A DNA stretch of 8,416 nt from UBA1543 sp964596375 (GTDB taxonomy: Bacteria > Pseudomonadota > Zetaproteobacteria > Mariprofundales > Mariprofundaceae). Under the pieces are notes generated by a model. That model was given only the letters and a program-made list of their open reading frames with translations, was not told the origin of the DNA and searched no databases. Below, piece after piece: positions 1 to 6,640 of the stretch. Position 1 is the stretch's first letter; the number at the start of each line of letters is the position of its first letter. The stretch is taken from the NCBI GenBank assembly GCA_964596375.1, contig CAZQTO010000095.1, forward strand, positions 1 through 8,416. Direction: 5' to 3'. A program made the position numbers and the translations under genes.

Positions 1-2164
1 CGAGTGGACCTATGCCAATATCGACCAGATGCGCGAGCAGCTTAAAAGGCTGGGGCTTTCCTACGACTGGAGCCGTGAAATCGCCACCTGCAGACCTGAA
101 TACTATCGCTGGGAGCAGTGGCTCTTTACCCGGCTGATGCACAAGGGTCTGGCTTATCAGGCCAATGCCGAAGTGAACTGGTGCGAGCCCTGCCATACCG
201 TGCTGGCCAATGAGCAGGTGGTGGATGGTGTCTGCTGGCGCTGCGATACCCCGGTAGTGCGCAAAAATCTGAAGCAATGGTTTATCAAGATCACTGCTTA
301 TGCAGAGGAGCTGCTGGCCGACCTGGATACATTGACCGGCTGGCCCGAAAAAGTGGTGGGCATGCAGCGCAACTGGATCGGCAAATCGACCGGTGCAGAG
401 GTGTCGTTCGGGCTTGAAGGCTCGGATGAAACCCTGGATATCTTCACCACCCGTCCGGATACGCTGATGGGTGTGACCTATATGGCGGTGGCAGCGGGCC
501 ACCCTCTGGCACACAAGGCAACCGAGGGAAATGCCGAACTTGCTGCATTTATCAAAGAGTGCAGCAAGCTGTCGACCAAGGAAGCCGATGTCGAAACGAT
601 GGAAAAGAAGGGGATGCCGACCGGTTTCAATGCCGTGCATCCGATCACCGGCGCCCTGGTGCCGGTGTGGGTCGCCAACTTCGTGTTGATGGGTTACGGC
701 ACCGGGGCTGTGATGAGTGTGCCGGCGCACGATGAGCGCGATTACGCTTTTGCCAGAAAGTACGATCTACTGATTAAACAGGTTATCAAACCGGCAGAAG
801 GTGAATGGGACATCGAATCGGCTGCCTTTACCGAGCAGGGCGTGCTGATCAACTCCGGGGATTTCGACGGCCTCGATTCTGTTGCGGCCAAACAGGCCAT
901 CACCGAATACCTGAGCAAGCAGGGCAGGGGCAAGGAACGTGTTCAGTTTCGCTTGCGCGACTGGCTGGTATCGCGTCAGCGCTACTGGGGTGCGCCAATT
1001 CCGGTTATTCACTGCGATGATTGCGGTGCGGTTGCCGTGCCCGACGATCAGTTACCCGTGATCTTGCCGACCGATCTGCAACCGACCGGCGGGGCCTCAC
1101 CGCTTGGCGAATGTGAAGCTTTTATGCATGCCGATTGTCCGCAGTGCGGCAAGCCTGCCCATCGTGAACTGGATACCTTCGATACATTTATGGAGTCGTC
1201 CTGGTATATGAGCCGCTATACATCTCCGCGCAGTGATGAAGTGATGCTCGATAGCAAGGCCATTGAACGTTGGGCGCCTGTGGATCAGTACATCGGCGGT
1301 GTGGAACATGCCGTGCTGCACCTGCTCTATGCCCGCTTTTATCACAAGCTGATGCGCGATGCCGGCCTGTTTACCTCCGAGCAGGGCGGGGACGAGCCGT
1401 TCATCAACCTGCTGACCCAGGGCATGGTGCTCAAGGACGGCAGCAAGATGTCCAAGTCCAAGGGGAATACGGTCGATCCGAAGGCGATTATCGAGAGATT
1501 CGGAGCCGATACGGCGCGTCTATTCACCCTGTTTGCTGCGCCGCCCGAAAAAGAGCTTGAGTGGAACGATGCCGGTGTCGAGGGAGGCTACCGCTTTCTC
1601 AAACGCGTCTGGCGATTGCTTGAGAAGCTGGATGCCGATACGGGGAATGATGAAGATGCCGCTGCGGTGAAGGCATTGCGCTTTTCCATTCACACAACGA
1701 TCCAGCGTGTAACGCATGCCTTTGAGCATGGCTTTGCCTTTAATGTGGCGATTGCCGCCCTGATGGAGCTGGCCAATGCGTTGCAGGATTTCCACATAAA
1801 GTGTGAAGCTGGCAAGGCCGCGTACCGTGAAGGTGTTGAAGCACTGGCGATTATGCTTGCGCCATTTGTGCCGCACTTTGCCTGTGAATTTGCCGAGAAG
1901 CTGGGTGTGGATCAGGTGGCTGTTGTGGCTGGGTGGCCTCAAGTGGATCAGTCCGCTTTGGTGCAGGATGAAATGACACTGGTAGTGCAGGTGCAGGGCA
2001 AAAAACGGGGCGAGATCATCCTGGCCAAAGATGCGACTCAGGATGATGCATTGGCACTGGCTCAATCCGATGCCAGTATCGCCAAATGGCTGGATGGTAT
2101 GCAAATCGTCAAGGTGGTGCTGGTTCCGGGGCGCCTGCTCAATATTGTGGTGCGTCCGTCATGA
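1..2164 (+). CDS. leuS: Leucyl-tRNA synthetase, 5'-truncated by the window edge
   Basis: This cytoplasmic class I synthetase charges tRNA-Leu with leucine. The frame is already open at base 2 and reads EWTYANIDQMREQ, so the ATG at 29 is internal; roughly the first 105 residues, including the HIGH motif, lie outside. Counting from base 2, a zinc-knuckle pair C61/C64 and C78/C81 precedes the WFIKITAYAEELL segment. The CP1 editing domain follows, with TTRPDTLMG and GTGAVMSVPAHDERDY, whose Asp (bases 731-733) is the family's conserved editing aspartate. A second CxxC pair, the DTFDTFMESSWY segment and KMSKS (bases 1445-1459) come next. The C-terminal tRNA-binding domain ends VPGRLLNIVVRPS. GMVLKDGSKMSKS runs straight into the KMSKS loop, so the leucine-specific insertion found here in the E. 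coli enzyme is absent. The stop overlaps the lptE start. The identification is secure. Confidence 0.98.
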   Translation, partial: EWTYANIDQMREQLKRLGLSYDWSREIATCRPEYYRWEQWLFTRLMHKGLAYQANAEVNWCEPCHTVLANEQVVDGVCWRCDTPVVRKNLKQWFIKITAYAEELLADLDTLTGWPEKVVGMQRNWIGKSTGAEVSFGLEGSDETLDIFTTRPDTLMGVTYMAVAAGHPLAHKATEGNAELAAFIKECSKLSTKEADVETMEKKGMPTGFNAVHPITGALVPVWVANFVLMGYGTGAVMSVPAHDERDYAFARKYDLLIKQVIKPAEGEWDIESAAFTEQGVLINSGDFDGLDSVAAKQAITEYLSKQGRGKERVQFRLRDWLVSRQRYWGAPIPVIHCDDCGAVAVPDDQLPVILPTDLQPTGGASPLGECEAFMHADCPQCGKPAHRELDTFDTFMESSWYMSRYTSPRSDEVMLDSKAIERWAPVDQYIGGVEHAVLHLLYARFYHKLMRDAGLFTSEQGGDEPFINLLTQGMVLKDGSKMSKSKGNTVDPKAIIERFGADTARLFTLFAAPPEKELEWNDAGVEGGYRFLKRVWRLLEKLDADTGNDEDAAAVKALRFSIHTTIQRVTHAFEHGFAFNVAIAALMELANALQDFHIKCEAGKAAYREGVEALAIMLAPFVPHFACEFAEKLGVDQVAVVAGWPQVDQSALVQDEMTLVVQVQGKKRGEIILAKDATQDDALALAQSDASIAKWLDGMQIVKVVLVPGRLLNIVVRPS

Positions 2165-2652
2165 GGTCGCTGACTGTTGTCCTGATTTGCTTGATGCTTT
2201 CTTCTTGCGGTTATCATCTGATGGGCATGGGACGCGGTGTGGTTCCCGCAGATGTGCAGGTTGTGCGCGTTGTCGGGGCTGGCGGCAACGAACGCTTTAT
2301 GAGTAGCTGGCTGACCTATTTGCGCGACAATGCCTCGTACAAGGTGATTGCCGCTGCCTCGGATCAAGAGGCTGAGGCGGAGCTGCACATTGGCAGGCTT
2401 GCCGAATCGCTGGTGGCCATCACTTACGATGCCAGCGGTATTGTTAGCGTAGATCGCATGACCCTTAGCGGCGAGATCAGTCTTTGGCAAAATGGTGAGA
2501 GTATTTGGAACAGTGGCGCGATCTCAGTGTATGAAGATCTCGATGTGACCGGTGGCCCGACGACCATTGAATCGGCCAAGACGCGAATTCGTTCCGATCT
2601 TGAGACACAATGGATAAGGCAGGCCTGGCTCAAGCTTTCTTCCGGATTTTAA
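2161..2652 (+). CDS. lptE: LPS-assembly lipoprotein LptE
   Basis: LptE is an outer-membrane lipoprotein that plugs and helps fold the LptD barrel, the last station of LPS export to the cell surface. The predicted protein has 163 residues, normal for the family. It begins with a very short signal peptide (one Arg, then a hydrophobic stretch) and a lipobox LSSC, so Cys16 would be lipidated. The mature protein opens with CGYHL, typical of LptE. The frame is open further upstream, but ATG 2161 is chosen because it puts the signal peptide at the N-terminus and overlaps the leuS stop as ATGA. No good Shine-Dalgarno sequence precedes it, so translation is probably coupled to leuS. The position between leuS and holA matches the usual proteobacterial order. 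Sequence conservation outside the N-terminus is low, as is normal for LptE, so the call rests on signal peptide, CGYHL, length and context. Confidence 0.88.
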   Translation: MRSLTVVLICLMLSSCGYHLMGMGRGVVPADVQVVRVVGAGGNERFMSSWLTYLRDNASYKVIAAASDQEAEAELHIGRLAESLVAITYDASGIVSVDRMTLSGEISLWQNGESIWNSGAISVYEDLDVTGGPTTIESAKTRIRSDLETQWIRQAWLKLSSGF

Positions 2653-2671
2653 GTAAGAGTATTCCGACATT

Positions 2672-3658
2672 ATGTCGCTTCGCTTGCCTGCCTCCAAGCT
2701 GCTTCCTGCGTCATATGCATGCTACTATCTGAACGGTGCAGATGGCGACGGCGTATTCGAAACGGCGGAGTTGCTGCTCGCCGATAGCACCGACGGTGCC
2801 ACCGTGCTGCGTGTCGACATTAACGAACTGGCGCTGATTCATCAGCAATTGCAACCTGGATTGTTCGGTGAGGTTAAGTGCCATGCCATGGTGCGCAATG
2901 CCGGCAGCGCACGCTCCAATCAGATTGACCAACTGGAAAAACTGGCTGCACAACCCCCTGCGGGCCTGCGCCTGATTATCTGTGCTGCAGGCATCGATCA
3001 TAAGAAAGCCCTGCATAAACGCATCAGCGCATTGCCGGATGTCGCATGCTGCACGCTGGAACGCATGGATGAGGCAGCCTTCGGGCGCTGGCTGGCCCAG
3101 CTTGCAAGGGATGCGGACCTCAAGCTTAGCGACGAAGCGCTGGCCATGATGAGCGAACATCTGCTTGGGATGCGCATGGCGACACGTCAGGCCATCGAGC
3201 GCTTGCGCCTGTTTGACGCAGGGGAGGGCAACACGCTGAACATCGATGTGGTCGGGGATCTGCTTGGCGAGCGCAGTCCGGGAGATTTGTCTGCCTTGTG
3301 CCGAGCCGTCGCCGAACGTTCCCCTTCAGCTATCGGCCTGCTGCGCGGTCTGCTGCGTGAGCAACAGGTGGCCGAGGTGCAGGTGTTGAGCTGGATTTCC
3401 ATTCGCCTGCAACAGCTCTTGCTGTTTGTCTGGTATGCAGCCAGCGACAAGCGCAGTGCTGCGCAGAATGCCGGCGTATTCGGTGAGGCACGCCAGCTTG
3501 TACCGCGTGAAGCCGGGAACTGGGAACCGCAGGAGTTGATGCGCGCCATGCAGCGCATGATGCAGGTGGAAATGTTGCTTAAAGGCGCAAGCACGGAGCA
3601 GAAAGGGGTTGTGCTGGAGCGTTTTGTCCTTGAGTTGATATCCGGTGTGAAGGCGTGA
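2672..3658 (+). CDS. holA: DNA polymerase III, delta subunit
   Basis: The delta subunit is part of the clamp-loader complex; it binds the beta sliding clamp and opens it for loading onto primed DNA. The predicted product has 328 residues, close to the usual 330-345. The N-terminal part (about 18-135) has the alternating strand-helix pattern of a degenerate AAA+ fold and no Walker A motif, as expected for delta. A middle helical lid (about 145-210) includes LLGMRMATRQAIERLRL, equivalent to the GNLLALAQALERLSLL stretch of the E. coli protein. The C-terminal collar (about 212-328) includes LLRGLLREQQVAEVQVLSWI. The start at 2672 leaves a 19-base gap after lptE with a weak purine stretch (AAGAG) about 11 bases upstream. 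The gene ends in a GTGA overlap with bioA. Assignment is from fold pattern, length and the leuS-lptE-holA context; overall identity to E. coli is low. Confidence 0.88.
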   Translation: MSLRLPASKLLPASYACYYLNGADGDGVFETAELLLADSTDGATVLRVDINELALIHQQLQPGLFGEVKCHAMVRNAGSARSNQIDQLEKLAAQPPAGLRLIICAAGIDHKKALHKRISALPDVACCTLERMDEAAFGRWLAQLARDADLKLSDEALAMMSEHLLGMRMATRQAIERLRLFDAGEGNTLNIDVVGDLLGERSPGDLSALCRAVAERSPSAIGLLRGLLREQQVAEVQVLSWISIRLQQLLLFVWYAASDKRSAAQNAGVFGEARQLVPREAGNWEPQELMRAMQRMMQVEMLLKGASTEQKGVVLERFVLELISGVKA

Positions 3659-4980
3659 CGGAGGATCAGACTGCGGAGGGCTGGCTGGATTTTGAACGCA
3701 GTCATGTCTGGCATCCCTATGCCTCGATGGTATCACCCGCGCAGATGTTTGCCGTGCAGCGGGCAAAGGGTGTGCGCCTGTTTCTTGAAGACGGGCGCGT
3801 GCTGATTGACGGCATGTCTTCGTGGTGGTGTGCCATTCATGGCTACAATGTTCCCGAACTCAATGCTGCCGCCGCAGCGCAGATGCAAAAGATGGCGCAT
3901 GTGATGTTCGGTGGTCTGACGCATGAACCCGCTGCGCGCCTGGCGGCCCGCCTTCTTGAGATAGCGCCGGCTGGTATGCAACACGTGTTTTTTGCCGATT
4001 CCGGTTCGGTATCGGTTGAGGTGGCCATCAAGATGGCGCTGCAATACTGGCAGGCGCAGGGCCATGGTAATAAATACCAGAGTAAGACCCGTCTGCTGAC
4101 CATTCGGCACGGTTATCATGGCGACACTTTCGGGGCGATGGGGGTGTGCGATCCGGTCAGCGGCATGCATCATCTGTTTGCCGATATGCTTCCCGAACAT
4201 CTTTTTGCAGATGCACCCACAGCGCGCACCGATGCGGATTGGGAGGAATCCCAGATTGCCGATTTCAAAGATAAAATCGAAACGCATCGGGATACACTGG
4301 CGGCCGTTATCCTTGAGCCGATTGTGCAGGGAGCGGGGGGGATGCGTTTTTATGCTCCCGAGTTCCTGCGCCGGGTGCGCGCCCTTTGCGATGCCAACGA
4401 TGTGCTGCTTATCCTTGATGAAATAGCCACGGGATTCGGGCGCACAGGCCGCTTGTTTGCCTGTGAGTATACGGGCATTGCGCCGGACATCATGTGCGTT
4501 GGCAAGGCACTGACCGGCGGTTACATGACCATGGCTGCTGTGTTGACCACGGCGCGGGTGGCGCAGGGTGTGCACGCTGATGCCAATGGGGAAGGAACGG
4601 TGCTCATGCACGGGCCAACCTTCATGGCCAATCCGCTGGCTTGTGCTGTGGCGCTGGCCAGTATTGATCTGTTGCTGGCTTCACCATGGCAGCAGCGGGT
4701 CGTTGATATAGAGGCGCAATTGAAAAGGGAACTTGCGCCTTGCCGGGAACTGCCCGGAGTAAAAGATGTGCGGGTGCTTGGGGCAATCGGCGTCGTTGAA
4801 ATGCTTGAACCGGTGGATATGGAACTCGTGCAGCCTATGTTCGTTGAGCTTGGCGTATGGTTACGCCCATTCGGCAAGCTGATTTATACCATGCCGCCTT
4901 TTATTATTGATTCCGATGAGTTGCGCTCTATTACAAATGCTATGCACGAGATTGTATCAGCTTTATCCAAAGGCTCCTGA
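3655..4980 (+). CDS. bioA: Adenosylmethionine-8-amino-7-oxononanoate aminotransferase
   Basis: BioA (DAPA synthase) is a PLP-dependent, fold-type I class III aminotransferase in the cytoplasm. It transfers an amino group from S-adenosylmethionine to 7-keto-8-aminopelargonate, giving 7,8-diaminopelargonate in biotin synthesis. The 441-residue product follows E. coli BioA closely throughout: WHPYASM (Y22), GMSSWWCAIHGYN (W57), HVMFGGLTHEP, ADSGSVSVEVAIKMALQYWQ, HGYHGDTFGAMGVCDP, EPIVQGAGGMR, DEIATGFGRTG (D255, contacts the PLP ring nitrogen), GKALTGG (K284, Schiff-base lysine), MHGPTFMANPLAC and WLRPFGKLIYTMPP. D255 and K284 match E. coli D245 and K274. The GTG at 3655 is the only reasonable start: an in-frame TGA lies at 3631-3633, and the next ATG (codon 25) would remove WHPY. 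GTG overlaps the holA stop, so translation is probably coupled. No other bio gene is in the window. Confidence 0.97.
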   Translation: MTEDQTAEGWLDFERSHVWHPYASMVSPAQMFAVQRAKGVRLFLEDGRVLIDGMSSWWCAIHGYNVPELNAAAAAQMQKMAHVMFGGLTHEPAARLAARLLEIAPAGMQHVFFADSGSVSVEVAIKMALQYWQAQGHGNKYQSKTRLLTIRHGYHGDTFGAMGVCDPVSGMHHLFADMLPEHLFADAPTARTDADWEESQIADFKDKIETHRDTLAAVILEPIVQGAGGMRFYAPEFLRRVRALCDANDVLLILDEIATGFGRTGRLFACEYTGIAPDIMCVGKALTGGYMTMAAVLTTARVAQGVHADANGEGTVLMHGPTFMANPLACAVALASIDLLLASPWQQRVVDIEAQLKRELAPCRELPGVKDVRVLGAIGVVEMLEPVDMELVQPMFVELGVWLRPFGKLIYTMPPFIIDSDELRSITNAMHEIVSALSKGS

Positions 4981-5033
4981 TGCTGTGTTGAGATAGATGG
5001 AATCTTCGCCGGGAAGCTTATGGGATCGGAAAC
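4981..5033. other. Convergent gap between bioA and the tRNA gene
   Basis: These 53 bases separate bioA from the 3' end of the tRNA on the opposite strand. The only dyad I see is a four-base stem CTTC/GAAG around GCCGG (about 5004-5016) with no T-run on either strand. I therefore do not call a terminator here. Confidence 0.5.
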
Positions 5034-5109
5034 TGGTGGAGCCGGCCGGGATCGAACCGGCGACCTTTACATTGCGAACGTAACGCTCTCCCAACTGAGC
5101 TACGGCCCC
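5034..5109 (-). tRNA. tRNA-Ala, anticodon CGC
   Basis: The reverse complement folds into a complete 76-base tRNA. The acceptor stem is GGGGCCG with CGGCTCC, including the G3:U70 wobble pair that is the main identity element for alanyl-tRNA synthetase. The D stem is GCTC/GAGC with loop AGTTGGGA. The anticodon stem is TTACG/TGTAA, closed by a G:U pair, with loop TTCGCAA, so the anticodon is CGC (plus-strand bases 5074-5076) and reads GCG alanine codons. The five-base variable loop is AGGTC. The T stem is a perfect GCCGG/CCGGC with loop TTCGATC. The discriminator is A and CCA is encoded (5034-5036). It lies convergent to bioA and downstream of the REC-EAL gene on the same strand. Confidence 0.98.
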
Positions 5110-5128
5110 GTTTATTTCCTTGCAACGG

Positions 5129-5156
5129 ATGATAACCGCAATCAAAGTGCCGACAA
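5129..5156 (-). promoter_or_regulatory. Possible promoter of the tRNA-Ala gene
   Basis: On the minus strand a -35-like TTGTCG (5151-5156) is followed after 16 bases by a -10-like TATCAT (5129-5134). Transcription would start about a dozen bases before the mature tRNA. The boxes match the sigma-70 consensus at four of six and five of six positions. This is a motif reading only; read-through from the REC-EAL gene is also possible. Confidence 0.4.
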
Positions 5157-5192
5157 GAAGAATCAGTCATTATCCATGATGATATAATCGTT

Positions 5193-6440
5193 CTAGAGTT
5201 TGCTTGCTGATTCCGATTCGGGGCTGCCTCTCCTGGACACTGAAGCCCACAATAGAAAATCAAAAAAGTCTTCGAGACTCATCGGTTTCGCAATATAGAA
5301 CCCTTGTCCGGTATCGCATCCGATTTCTTTCAATACATCCCAGCCCTGGCGGGTTTCCACTCCCTCTGCCACGGTCTTGACCCCCAGCTTGTTCGCCATC
5401 TGGATGCTCTGTTCAACAACAACACGCATGGCCTCGTTATCGTAAACGTCTTTTACAAAAGAACGGTCTATCTTTAGCTCGCTAAAAGGGATGCGGGTAA
5501 GTTGCTGCATGCTGGAATAACCGGTTCCATAATCGTCGATAGATAGACCGAACCCGAACATTCGCAAACGTGTCAGATTTTCCAGTGAATGAGCAACATT
5601 GGTCATAGCTGCCGATTCGGTTATTTCCAGAATAATGTGTTCGGGCTCAATGCCTGCAGCCTTTACCACCTGGATGATCCTGTCTGCCAAATTGGTATCA
5701 TCCAGAGAGGCCAGTGAAAGATTGACTGAAATGGAAATAAAAAAGCCTTTGCTATGAAACATTTTGCATGCAGAGGCTGCTTTTTCGAGCATGAGAAAAG
5801 TCAGTCCATCGATGTTGCCGCTTTGCTCAAGCAGGGGAATAAACGCATCCGGGGTTATCACGCCATGCTGGGGATGAATCCATCGGGCCAGAGCCTCTGC
5901 GCCGATGACTTCTCCTGATTCAATATTCAATTTGGGTTGATAAAACGGTTCAATCTGCTTGGTACGGACGCCGTCCAGGATTTCATAAAGTGTGAAAGGC
6001 GAGGCCTGAGTAATAATTTGCTGACTTCGTTTATTCCCTGGTCTTATATATTGAGAAATCAGCGCTTCAAGAGTCGATGGCGTGACAGGTTTTTCAATCT
6101 TGCCGAGCAACTGAATCTCATGCATGTTGGCCATTTTCCCAACAGAGTCGATCAGTTTTTTATCCAGAGAACTCGTAATAATGATTGAAACATGCTGTTG
6201 CTCTTCCCCCAAATGTCTCAGGAACTCCATCCCGTCCATTTCCGGCATGTTCAGGTCACAAATGACGATGTCTATCTGTTTGTGTTTTTCTCTACGCAGG
6301 ATATCAAGTGCCTGCCTGCCATTGCTTGCATCGCATATCATAGTCGCCCCCAGTGATCGCAGCATTTCCGAGACCACCATACGTTGTAAGTCATCATCCT
6401 CCACAATCAGGAAACTCAGTTGATTCACGCTGATAGGCAT
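5193..6440 (-). CDS. REC-EAL response regulator, probable c-di-GMP phosphodiesterase
   Basis: This is a predicted cytoplasmic two-domain signalling protein of 415 residues. The receiver domain (about 8-125) has the acidic pocket EDDD (14-17), phospho-acceptor D62 in CDLNMPEMDG, and K117 in EKPV. The EAL domain (about 150-395) would hydrolyse cyclic-di-GMP to pGpG. Its catalytic elements look complete: EAL (182-184), SVNLS, LEITES, IDDYGTGYSS, LKIDRSFV, VAEGVET and GQGFYIAKPM. There is no GGDEF domain, no membrane segment and no C-terminal DNA-binding domain, so the layout resembles P. aeruginosa RocR rather than VieA. The ATG at 6440 is preferred over a GTG three codons earlier because AAGGTG sits six bases upstream of it. 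No histidine kinase gene is in the window, so its partner is unknown. Base composition is poorer in G+C than the neighbours. Confidence 0.93.
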   Translation of the reverse strand: MPISVNQLSFLIVEDDDLQRMVVSEMLRSLGATMICDASNGRQALDILRREKHKQIDIVICDLNMPEMDGMEFLRHLGEEQQHVSIIITSSLDKKLIDSVGKMANMHEIQLLGKIEKPVTPSTLEALISQYIRPGNKRSQQIITQASPFTLYEILDGVRTKQIEPFYQPKLNIESGEVIGAEALARWIHPQHGVITPDAFIPLLEQSGNIDGLTFLMLEKAASACKMFHSKGFFISISVNLSLASLDDTNLADRIIQVVKAAGIEPEHIILEITESAAMTNVAHSLENLTRLRMFGFGLSIDDYGTGYSSMQQLTRIPFSELKIDRSFVKDVYDNEAMRVVVEQSIQMANKLGVKTVAEGVETRQGWDVLKEIGCDTGQGFYIAKPMSLEDFFDFLLWASVSRRGSPESESASKL

Positions 6441-6443
6441 GCA

Positions 6444-6452
6444 CCTCACCTT
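6444..6452 (-). promoter_or_regulatory. Ribosome binding site of the REC-EAL gene
   Basis: The minus strand reads AAGGTGAGG just before the start. AAGGTG ends six bases before ATG 6440. The alternative GTG at 6449 falls inside this purine stretch, so the ATG is the better start. Confidence 0.65.
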
Positions 6453-6453
6453 A

Positions 6454-6465
6454 AATATCGATATT
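6454..6465. repeat. Perfect 12-base palindrome AATATCGATATT
   Basis: This sequence equals its own reverse complement. It lies directly upstream of the Shine-Dalgarno sequence of the REC-EAL gene and downstream of its possible -10 box, a position suited to an operator. A chance A+T-rich palindrome cannot be excluded. Confidence 0.5.
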
Positions 6466-6588
6466 CACCCCCTTGTTTGTTGCTGTCCGCAGTATAGTCA
6501 TACAAACCTGATTGGCGATAGAGCTATCTGTCTTCGGGATATTTTTTTATATGCATTTACGGCCAGCATTCTTATCTGGCTTTATTAT

Positions 6589-6615
6589 ATAAGGAGGGGA
6601 AGACTTCTGCCTTAT
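6589..6615 (+). repeat. Imperfect inverted repeat upstream of the HAD gene
   Basis: The arms ATAAGG (6589-6594) and CCTTAT (6610-6615) are perfectly complementary and enclose a 15-base centre that contains GAAGACTTC. The left arm runs into AAGGAGGGG, which resembles a strong ribosome binding site but is not followed by a usable start codon. A short T stretch (TTTT) follows. It could be an operator or a weak leader hairpin. Confidence 0.4.
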
Positions 6616-6631
6616 TTTCAATTCCATCATT

Positions 6632-6637
6632 GGAGGA
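6632..6637 (+). promoter_or_regulatory. Ribosome binding site of the HAD phosphatase gene
   Basis: GGAGGA lies just before ATG 6641, with four bases between the GGAGG core and the start codon. It decides in favour of this start over the in-frame ATG at 6659. Confidence 0.75.
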
Positions 6638-6640
6638 CGC

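Larger units (their letters stand above)
6441..6640. promoter_or_regulatory. Divergent intergenic region with start signals for both flanking genes
   Basis: This 200-base A+T-rich stretch lies between the divergent REC-EAL gene (minus) and HAD phosphatase gene (plus). For the minus strand, a TATACT (6491-6496) could be a -10 box, but no convincing -35 is seen. For the plus strand, TATTAT (6583-6588) could be a -10 box, again without a clear -35. It also contains a perfect palindrome (6454-6465), a GATAG-AG-CTATC dyad (6517-6528), a seven-T run (6542-6548) and an imperfect inverted repeat (6589-6615). I see no convincing gene within it. Confidence 0.5.

Noticed and set aside
1520..2104. Minus-strand open frame of 194 codons opposite the 3' end of leuS
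   Set aside because: It is fully inside the leuS coding region and its translation has no recognisable motif.
2086..2160. Earlier in-frame ATG for lptE at 2086
   Set aside because: It would place 25 residues before the signal peptide and bury the lipobox; ATG 2161 fits the lipoprotein structure and the ATGA overlap.
3733..4611. Long minus-strand open frame (292 codons) opposite bioA
   Set aside because: It lies wholly antisense to a gene matching BioA residue by residue, and its translation shows no recognisable domain or motif.
5000..5020. Possible bidirectional terminator between bioA and the tRNA
   Set aside because: The CTTC/GAAG stem is four pairs with no T-run on either strand.
5034..5060. 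tRNA 3' end as an integration (att) site
   Set aside because: No second copy of the tRNA 3' end and no integrase gene is seen in the window.
6517..6548. Possible rho-independent terminator: dyad followed by a seven-T run
   Set aside because: The stem is only four or five A+T-rich pairs, is not directly joined to the T-run, and no plus-strand gene ends upstream of it.
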